Source of the DNA: an uncultured Coriobacteriaceae bacterium
GTDB taxonomy: Bacteria; Actinomycetota; Coriobacteriia; Coriobacteriales; Atopobiaceae
DNA length: 38,324 bases
Direction: 5' to 3'
Assembly: GCA_902797175.1 (NCBI GenBank)
Contig: CADBRX010000011.1
Span: forward strand, 1-38,324
Shown here: one piece after another, positions 32,713-38,324 of the stretch
Position numbering within the stretch: the first letter of the stretch is position 1
How the letters are laid out: each line of letters begins with the position of its first letter
The notes under the pieces: generated by a model
What the model was told of the DNA's origin: nothing
The model's database searches: none
The model's input: only the letters and a program-made list of their open reading frames with translations
Program-made: the position numbers and the translations under genes

Positions 32713-33237
32713 GTGGCAAGCAACGGCGGCTTTAGCCTGGTCGGCTCTGGAAAGAGGGACCGCATCGCCTCGTTTGAGCACTATTATCGCGAAAGCTATT
32801 CGCTGGTCTACAACTACGTACTGCGCCGCACGTCAAACCGCGAGGTCGCAGAGGACGTGGTCTCTGAGGCATTCCTACGCGCGGCCCGGTTCTACGAGCG
32901 TTTCGATCCCACCCGCGCCAAGTTTTCCACATGGGTGATCTCCATCGCGCGCAACTGCATCAGCGACTACTATGACCGAGAGGTGGCCACGGCCCCCATC
33001 GACGAGGTCCCCGAGGGGGTCTTCGCCCAGGAGGACACGCAGGCCGACCATCTTGACGACCTCGCAATGCTGCAGAAGCTCCTTGCGAAGCTCGATGACG
33101 AGGAGAAGGAGCTCATCTACCTCAAGTACTATGAGGGCAAGCGCAACACAGAGATTGCCGAGGTGCTCGGCATGAACGCCTCGACGGTATCCACCAAGCT
33201 CTCGAGGGCAATAGCCAAGATGCGCGAGGCATCCTGA
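32713..33237 (+). CDS. ECF-type RNA polymerase sigma factor
   Basis: The 174-residue protein has sigma region 2 (FEHYYRESYSLVYNYVLRR, then EDVVSEAFLRAARFYERF and FSTWVISIARNCISDYY) and region 4 (LLAKLDDEEKELIYLKYYEG, then NTEIAEVLGMNASTVSTKLSRA). There is no region 1.1 or 3, so it is of the ECF class. The start is GTG with GAGGAGGT upstream. The STAS antagonist gene follows after 23 bases. The next genes encode the phosphatase and kinase expected of a partner-switching system, which suggests that this sigma factor is its output. No separate anti-sigma gene is adjacent. Confidence 0.9.
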   Translation: MASNGGFSLVGSGKRDRIASFEHYYRESYSLVYNYVLRRTSNREVAEDVVSEAFLRAARFYERFDPTRAKFSTWVISIARNCISDYYDREVATAPIDEVPEGVFAQEDTQADHLDDLAMLQKLLAKLDDEEKELIYLKYYEGKRNTEIAEVLGMNASTVSTKLSRAIAKMREAS

Positions 33238-33260
33238 CCGCAAGATTGGAGTGCACGTCC

Positions 33261-33566
33261 ATGGAAATCACGACGAACGTTGACGAGTCGTTGGCCAAGA
33301 TTGCCATCTCTGGCAAGCTGACCGTTGCCACGAGCCCCGAGCTCGAAAAGGCCATCCAGCAACTACCCGAGACGGTGTCCAACATCGACATCGACCTTGC
33401 CGACCTCGAGTACATCTCATCGGCTGGGCTTCGCGTCCTCGTGACGGCTCAGAAGCTCACCGTGTCGCGCGACGGCCAGCTCAGGCTCCTGCATCCGGCG
33501 CAAGACGTGTTCGAGGTCTTCGAGATGACCGGCCTCTCCGAGGTCATCACCATCGTTCGGGCATAA
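33261..33566 (+). CDS. STAS anti-anti-sigma factor, RsbV/SpoIIAA type
   Basis: The 101-residue protein is one STAS domain. AISGKLTVATSPELEKAI forms the early strands, and YISSAGLRVL carries the phosphorylatable Ser53/Ser54. DVFEVFEMTGLSEVI is the usual last helix. In such systems the unphosphorylated form binds an RsbW-like kinase and frees the sigma factor. GGAG precedes the ATG by nine bases. It lies between the sigma gene and a terminator, so those two genes are one unit. Confidence 0.92.
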   Translation: MEITTNVDESLAKIAISGKLTVATSPELEKAIQQLPETVSNIDIDLADLEYISSAGLRVLVTAQKLTVSRDGQLRLLHPAQDVFEVFEMTGLSEVITIVRA

Positions 33567-33594
33567 GGGCCCACACACGTTCAGGCAGCACGTC

Positions 33595-33645
33595 GCCCTT
33601 CCCACTCCACATGAGATGCATGGAGCGGGAAGGGCTCTCTTTTAT
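33595..33645 (+). terminator. Rho-independent terminator after STAS gene
   Basis: A 15-base stem (33595-33609 with 33621-33635, one G-T pair) with an 11-base loop, followed by TCTCTTTTAT. It separates the sigma/STAS unit from the SpoIIE gene. Confidence 0.8.
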
Positions 33646-33677
33646 AAGAAATAGCACACGAGGAGGATGCGCCCATC

Positions 33678-36281
33678 ATGCAGAGGACGTCAAAGAACGA
33701 CCTATTCTGGTGGCGCGGAATCATGGGCGACAGCACCATGGAGATCCGCCGTGCCGCAATTGCCTTCCTGACGATACTTGCCTGCGCGATGGTCGCCACC
33801 CAAACCAACTACTTTGTGGTCGCGGGGACGCATCTCATTGCCGCACTTGCGCCCATCACCGCATGTGCGCTGCTCTTTGGTCCACGTTCTGCCCTGCTCG
33901 TGGGAGCGCTTGCGGGAACGGCCGAGATGATCCACGCGCAGCTGCTCCCCCTCGACGTCTACGAGAGGTACTTCTCCTCCCCCATCAACTCCATCGCGCT
34001 CTTCTCCCTCATGGGCCTTGTGATGGGACTGCTGTTTGCCCGGGCGTCGGGCCACATCGAAGAGGATGACCGCAAGGGATTCCCCGCGCTCGTCGTGATC
34101 TGCGCATTGGGATCGGCGCTCTTCACATTCCTCTTCTCGGTGTCGGTCAATGCCATCAACGCGCTCCTGAACCTTGAGCTTCCCAGCGACATCTTGGCTG
34201 ACTTCGTCGGAAACCGCGAGGTCGTGTCCCAGATCGTGGCCAACTGCGTGATGATGGTTGCTCTCTCGGTCTCGGCGGCGGCAGTCGCCCGCAGAAGGGA
34301 GACGCTCGCGGGGCGACGCACGCTGCGCGACACCTTCCAGGGCTGGCTTGCGGTGGTCGTCGCCTCGGCATACCTGCTGACCGCCTCGCTGAGCTATACC
34401 GCCGTCAGCGCCGCCTGCCGCTCCAATGCCGAGCGCGAGATGCAAGGGCAGATTGACTACCTCATCCGCCAGATCGAGGAGCGTGACAAGCTGCTTGATG
34501 GAGTGGCCAGGCAGATGCCCCTGGCCGACAGCGCGCGCGAGGAGCTGCGACAGGCGTCGGTGTCAGGCCTGGCCAGCAGCCTCCCCACGGGAGAAGGCGG
34601 CCTTGTCGCCCTCGCCGACGAAGGCGTCATCGTCTCTTCCAACGTGTCTTCCCTCGTGGGCCTGCCCTTTGCCGATGTCGTCGCGAGCGGCACGTCCGAT
34701 GGCTTTGACGAGGGGCTGTTTGACCAGTCCCGCTCCAGCTACTGGTACTTTGACCAGGACCTTCGCGCCTCCACGGGTGGTTCGCGGCTTGGCTATGTGC
34801 GCGTCGCCCAAAGCGGTTCGTACCAGATGCTGGCCGCGTTGCCCGCAAGCCAGATCTTTGCATGGAGGCCCTGGCTCATGGTCGCCATCTCCGCTGCGTT
34901 CCTCGCGCTCTTTGCCGCCATGTACGCACAGGCATCCATCCTGCTCAGAAACGTCGTCGTCGACAAGATCGACGCGACCAACGAGACCCTGTCGCGCATC
35001 ACCCACGGCGACCTCGACCAGCAGGTCAGCGTGCTCGAGCCCAAGGAGTTCGCAGACCTCTCCCAGGGCATCAACGCCACCGTGGGCTCCCTCAAAGACG
35101 CCATCGCGGCAGAGAGCGGCCGCATCGAGCGCGACCTGGCGACCGCGCGGGCCATCCAGGAGAGCGCCTTGCCCCGCAACTTCCCTCCCTATCCGGAGAT
35201 CGAGGACTTCGACATCTATGCGAGCATGGCCCCCGCACGTGAGGTCGGCGGAGACTTCTATGACTTCTTCCTGGTAGATGACCACACGCTCGGCTTTGCC
35301 ATTGCCGACGTGTCGGGCAAGGGGATCCCTGCGTCGCTCTTCATGATGGGCGCAAAGGCGGAGCTCGCCAGCTACATCAGCAGCGGCATGGCGCTTGCCG
35401 ACGCCGTGCAGACGGTCAACTGGCATCTGTGCCAGGGCAACGACACCGACATGTTCATGACCGCCTGGGCAGGCACCCTCGACTGGAAGACTGGCCTCCT
35501 GACCTTTGTGAACGCGGGGCACAACCCGCCGCTCTTGCGCCACCAGGGCACGTGGCATTGGGTCAGGGCAAAGGGAGGCCCCCTGCTCGGGTCGTTCGAA
35601 AGCGCCCGGTACACGAGCACCACCATGACCTTGAGCAAGCACGACCAGCTCCTCCTCTACACGGACGGCGTGAGCGAGGCCTACTGCGCAGAGGGCGAAC
35701 AGTACGGCGACCATCGGCTCGAGCGCTTCTGCGCCGCACATCCCGAGCTCCACCCTCGCGAGCTGATCGAGGCCATGAGCACCGAGCTGCGCGCGTGGAC
35801 ACAGGACACCGAGCAGTCAGACGACGTCACCATGCTCGCCCTTGAGTATGGCGTCGCACCCGAGACGCGTGGAGAGATCACCGTCCCCGCCACGATCGAA
35901 AACCTCGAGACCGTCATCGACATGATCCACGGCGAGCTGGCAAAGCGCTTCTGCCCCATTGCCACGCAGCACCAGATGGACATCGCCCTCGAGGAGCTCT
36001 TTGTCAACGTGTGCCACTACGCCTACGCAGACAAGGGCGAGGTCGGCCCCTGTCGCGTGAGCTACCTCTATCGTCCCTACCCCAGCTCCATCACCATCTC
36101 GCTGACCGACTGGGGAACGCCGTTTGACCCGCTCGAGCAGCGCGACCCCACCCTGCCCTCATCGGTTCAGGACGCCAAGATCGGCGGCCTTGGTATTTTT
36201 ATGACAAAGCGGCTGACAGACGAGCTGAGCTACGCAAGAGACAACGACACGAACGTGGTCACCTTCAAGAAGTGCTGGTAG
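33678..36281 (+). CDS. Membrane SpoIIE phosphatase fused to RsbW-type kinase domain
   Basis: The 867-residue protein has an N-terminal six-helix or so membrane part (about 20-240) that looks like an ECF S-component or MASE-type sensor, a soluble extracytoplasmic sensor (about 265-395) and a further helix. A HAMP-like linker and a PP2C/SpoIIE phosphatase domain follow (GGDFYD with Asp526, ADVSGKGIPASLFM, YTDGVSEA, QSDDVTML). The last 130 residues are an anti-sigma HATPase (EELFVNVCHYAY with Asn777, DWGTPFDP, GGLGIFMTK). One protein thus holds both antagonistic enzymes of a partner switch, as in Rv1364c of M. tuberculosis. GAGGAGG precedes the ATG. The HD gene follows after 23 bases. Confidence 0.92.
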   Translation: MQRTSKNDLFWWRGIMGDSTMEIRRAAIAFLTILACAMVATQTNYFVVAGTHLIAALAPITACALLFGPRSALLVGALAGTAEMIHAQLLPLDVYERYFSSPINSIALFSLMGLVMGLLFARASGHIEEDDRKGFPALVVICALGSALFTFLFSVSVNAINALLNLELPSDILADFVGNREVVSQIVANCVMMVALSVSAAAVARRRETLAGRRTLRDTFQGWLAVVVASAYLLTASLSYTAVSAACRSNAEREMQGQIDYLIRQIEERDKLLDGVARQMPLADSAREELRQASVSGLASSLPTGEGGLVALADEGVIVSSNVSSLVGLPFADVVASGTSDGFDEGLFDQSRSSYWYFDQDLRASTGGSRLGYVRVAQSGSYQMLAALPASQIFAWRPWLMVAISAAFLALFAAMYAQASILLRNVVVDKIDATNETLSRITHGDLDQQVSVLEPKEFADLSQGINATVGSLKDAIAAESGRIERDLATARAIQESALPRNFPPYPEIEDFDIYASMAPAREVGGDFYDFFLVDDHTLGFAIADVSGKGIPASLFMMGAKAELASYISSGMALADAVQTVNWHLCQGNDTDMFMTAWAGTLDWKTGLLTFVNAGHNPPLLRHQGTWHWVRAKGGPLLGSFESARYTSTTMTLSKHDQLLLYTDGVSEAYCAEGEQYGDHRLERFCAAHPELHPRELIEAMSTELRAWTQDTEQSDDVTMLALEYGVAPETRGEITVPATIENLETVIDMIHGELAKRFCPIATQHQMDIALEELFVNVCHYAYADKGEVGPCRVSYLYRPYPSSITISLTDWGTPFDPLEQRDPTLPSSVQDAKIGGLGIFMTKRLTDELSYARDNDTNVVTFKKCW

Positions 36282-36304
36282 CAACCCTGCGAAAGGATTC
36301 GATA

Positions 36305-36874
36305 ATGAGCAAGCTTGACGATGCGCTGCGCTTTGCGATCTCGGCCCATGAGGGGATGAGGCGCAAGGGGGACGGCAGCGCCTATGTCTTTCATCCGCTC
36401 GAGGCGGCATCGATTGCGGCCACGATGACCACGGACGAGGATGTGCTCTGCGCGGCGGCGCTCCATGACGTGGTGGAGGACACCCCCTTCACCTCCGACA
36501 CCATCCGCGAGCAATTTGGCGAGCGTGTGGCGGAGCTGGTGGCCTCCGAGAGCGAGAACAAGCGCCATGGCATCCCTTCCGAGCAGACATGGCTCATCCG
36601 CAAGCAGGAGAGCCTTGAGGAGCTGGCGAAGTTCGACGACGAGGGAGTCTCCATCGTCTGGCTCGCTGACAAGCTCTCCAACATGCGCTCCCTCAACAGG
36701 CTCCACGAGTCCGAGGGCGAAGCCATGTGGAACCACTTTCACCAGAAGGACCCCGCCATGCACGAATGGTACTACCGAGAGATTGCCGAGCTGACAAAGG
36801 ACCTGGGGCACCATGTTGCCTGGAAGGAGTATGTCTGGCTCATCGATCAGGTCTTTGGAGGTGTCGAGCAGTGA
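36305..36874 (+). CDS. HD-domain hydrolase, MESH1/SpoT type
   Basis: The 189-residue protein has the HD signature of small alarmone hydrolases: AHEGMRRKGDGSAYVFHP (metal His), CAAALHDVVEDTPFT (the HD pair) and a KLSNMRSL helix. Proteins of this layout (MESH1, SpoT hydrolase domain) remove pyrophosphate from (p)ppGpp with Mn2+. AAAGGAT precedes the ATG. Its stop overlaps the start of the STAS-kinase gene (TGATG), so the two are coupled, and it follows the SpoIIE gene closely. This could tie partner switching to alarmone level; that link is inference. Other nucleotide substrates are possible. Confidence 0.85.
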   Translation: MSKLDDALRFAISAHEGMRRKGDGSAYVFHPLEAASIAATMTTDEDVLCAAALHDVVEDTPFTSDTIREQFGERVAELVASESENKRHGIPSEQTWLIRKQESLEELAKFDDEGVSIVWLADKLSNMRSLNRLHESEGEAMWNHFHQKDPAMHEWYYREIAELTKDLGHHVAWKEYVWLIDQVFGGVEQ

Positions 36875-38052
36875 TGAACCTTGCCTACACGAAGGACAGC
36901 GACGAGCTCACCCTTTTCTTTACGGGACACATCGACGCCACGCACGCCGCGGACGTGGAGGAGGCGGCGCGCGACATCGTCGAGCGCGAGGGCTGCACCG
37001 CACTCGTGATTGACTGTGCCGACCTGACCTTCCTCTCCAGCGCGGGAATCAGGATCGTGCTGCGCCTGGCAAAGCAGAACCCCAACTTCAAGATGGTCAA
37101 CGTCCCCACGGACGTGTACGAGGTCCTTGACATGACGGGCCTCACCGAGATGATCGAGGTGTCAAAGGCGTATCGCACGATCTCTGTCGAGGGGTGCCCC
37201 GTCATTGGCTACGGCGCCAACGGCATCGTGTATCGCATCGATCCGGAGACCATCTGCAAGGTCCCCCGCACCAACGCCTCCCTTCCCGACATCGACCGCG
37301 AGCGCAAGCTGTCACGCGCGGCATTCGTGGCAGGCCTCCCCACCGCCATCCCCTATGACGTGGTGCGCGTCGGAGACGGTTATGGAACGGTGTTCGAGCT
37401 GCTCAACGCCATGTCTATGGCCGACCTGTTCCTCAAGGGCGAATACAGCCTCGAGGACGTTGCCCGGGAGTCCGTCGAGATCCTGAAGCAGATGGCCGAG
37501 GCGTCGCTTGACCCAGCCGTCATCCCCTCGGCCAAGGAGGATGCGCTCACCTGGATCGACGACATCCAAGACGATCTTGATTCCACAACCGTCAAGCGGC
37601 TGAGGGAGCTCTTTGAGGCAGTTCCCGAGAGCGACCACATGGTCCATGGCGACTTTCACATCAAGAACGTCATGGTGCAAAACGGCGAGCCGCTGCTCAT
37701 CGACCTCGACACGCTCACCCGTGGCAACCCCGTTTTTGACCTGGCCACCACCTACAGCGCCTACGTGGGATACGGCATCGTCTCTCCCAAGAAGATCGAT
37801 ACCTTCCTGGGCATCTCGCACGTCGAGACCGCCAAGCTCTGGGACCTCATACTGCGGGGGTACCTCAGCGATCGCAGCGATGCGGAGATTGCCGCGGCAG
37901 AGCAGGGCATTCGCCTTGTGAGCGCCGTGAGGCTCATGGGACAGCCCAAGCGCCATGGCAGGCGGGGCACTCCCGAAGGCGAGGAGGTTGTCCAGACCTA
38001 TCGCCGCGTGATCGAGGAGACGCTTCCCCAGGTGGACCACATCGCACTGTAG
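36874..38052 (+). CDS. STAS domain fused to APH-type kinase
   Basis: The 392-residue protein starts with a STAS domain (residues 1-95; FLSSAGIRI with Ser55/Ser56, then DVYEVLDMTGLTEM). It continues into an aminoglycoside-phosphotransferase/choline-kinase-type fold: GYGANGIVYRI as a glycine-rich loop, CKVPR with the ATP-binding lysine, HGDFHIKN (catalytic Asp260) and LIDLDTL (metal Asp). Related kinases are known from the TIGR02172-type family; I am not aware of a common STAS fusion. The ATG is embedded in the upstream TGA with GGAGGTG about ten bases away. It may phosphorylate a STAS partner or be switched by the SpoIIE/RsbW protein. Confidence 0.85.
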   Translation: MNLAYTKDSDELTLFFTGHIDATHAADVEEAARDIVEREGCTALVIDCADLTFLSSAGIRIVLRLAKQNPNFKMVNVPTDVYEVLDMTGLTEMIEVSKAYRTISVEGCPVIGYGANGIVYRIDPETICKVPRTNASLPDIDRERKLSRAAFVAGLPTAIPYDVVRVGDGYGTVFELLNAMSMADLFLKGEYSLEDVARESVEILKQMAEASLDPAVIPSAKEDALTWIDDIQDDLDSTTVKRLRELFEAVPESDHMVHGDFHIKNVMVQNGEPLLIDLDTLTRGNPVFDLATTYSAYVGYGIVSPKKIDTFLGISHVETAKLWDLILRGYLSDRSDAEIAAAEQGIRLVSAVRLMGQPKRHGRRGTPEGEEVVQTYRRVIEETLPQVDHIAL

Positions 38053-38105
38053 CGCCCATCAGTGGGACTCTCAAGGACAAGGCAGGGACCAAGGGGTATT
38101 CCAAC

Positions 38106-38324
38106 ATGCGCACCAACACTCGATTCGCACGGCACCTCATCCTCGTCATCGCACTTGCGCTCCTCGTCCTGGGTGGCCTTCCCCTGGCTGCCCGCGCGGT
38201 GGGCGAGACGACCGAGGGGTCGCGGGCGACGGAAGGATACGAACCGCTGAGCAAGGCAGCTCGCCCGTCCACCGCTGGAGGGCTACAGGTCATCGGCACC
38301 CAGCTCTGCGACAACGATGGGGAA
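38106..38324 (+). CDS. Start of a secreted GH5-type glycoside hydrolase
   Basis: From ATG 38106 the frame is open to the window end (73 codons). The start is a signal peptide (MRTNTRFARHLILVIALALL, cut near AARA), then a short linker and GGLQVIGTQLCDNDGE. The last part is the conserved beginning of family 5 endoglucanases (usually followed by a PVQLRG segment), so this is probably a secreted cellulase or mannanase. AAGGGG precedes the ATG. It follows the STAS-kinase gene after 53 bases. Most of the gene is outside the window; the family call rests on this N-terminal segment. Confidence 0.65.
   Translation, partial: MRTNTRFARHLILVIALALLVLGGLPLAARAVGETTEGSRATEGYEPLSKAARPSTAGGLQVIGTQLCDNDGE

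Overview
The window is GC-rich, densely coded bacterial DNA. Codon use (strong G/C at third positions), strong AGGAGG-type ribosome sites, many Asp/Glu-rich proteins and the mix of genes suggest a high-GC Gram-positive host, most likely a gut or oral member of the Coriobacteriia (Olsenella/Atopobium/Collinsella type). That placement is inference from style; there is no rRNA or marker gene here. I saw no tRNA, rRNA, CRISPR array, prophage or intact insertion sequence.

Layout. 1-1.7 kb: tail of an unknown protein, a REP-like repeat cluster, then a minus-strand pair (ATC-hydrolase-like protein and a membrane protein). 1.8-6.1 kb: a palindrome, a glycoside hydrolase family 1 remnant, and a minus-strand operon of a hybrid sensor kinase translationally coupled to a solute-binding lipoprotein. 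6.4-8.6 kb: PHP phosphatase and maltose-type O-acetyltransferase, followed by a shrunken duplicate of the PHP gene and a GH13 remnant. 8.6-13.2 kb: a large adenosine deaminase fused to a Rossmann (SLOG/DprA-like) domain, an unknown protein and a TIM-barrel-like protein. 13.2-17.3 kb: SplB-like radical SAM protein, an XRE regulator/membrane protein pair, a Cys-rich 58-residue protein, a lipoprotein with a SPOR-like end and a SRAP (YedK/HMCES) protein. 17.4-24.2 kb: a HAD-phosphatase remnant, a nuclease-helicase fusion, a KtrB/KtrA potassium system, an XRE protein with a Glu-Pro linker and an alpha/beta hydrolase. 24.2-32.5 kb: an unknown lipoprotein, a Nif11-leader zinc-ribbon peptide, a HAD hydrolase, a frameshifted double-CPBP protease, a two-helix peptide, two tandem paralogues of unknown function and a leader-like 64-residue peptide.

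32.7-38.1 kb is the most coherent and interesting part. An ECF-type sigma factor and a STAS anti-sigma antagonist are followed, past a terminator, by a membrane SpoIIE phosphatase fused to an RsbW-type kinase domain, an HD alarmone-type hydrolase and a STAS domain fused to an aminoglycoside-phosphotransferase-like kinase. This looks like a complete partner-switching signalling module with an unusual kinase fusion and a possible link to alarmone metabolism. The window ends inside a gene for a secreted, probably family 5, glycoside hydrolase.

Two themes run through the window. Intergenic regions hold several unrelated families of near-perfect inverted repeats. There are also several short gene remnants (GH1, GH13, HAD, PHP), so the region has been repeatedly cut and rearranged. 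Many genes share an extended -10 promoter with core GCTAnnnT about 26-42 bases before the start codon; this helped to choose starts, including a likely ACG start for ktrB.
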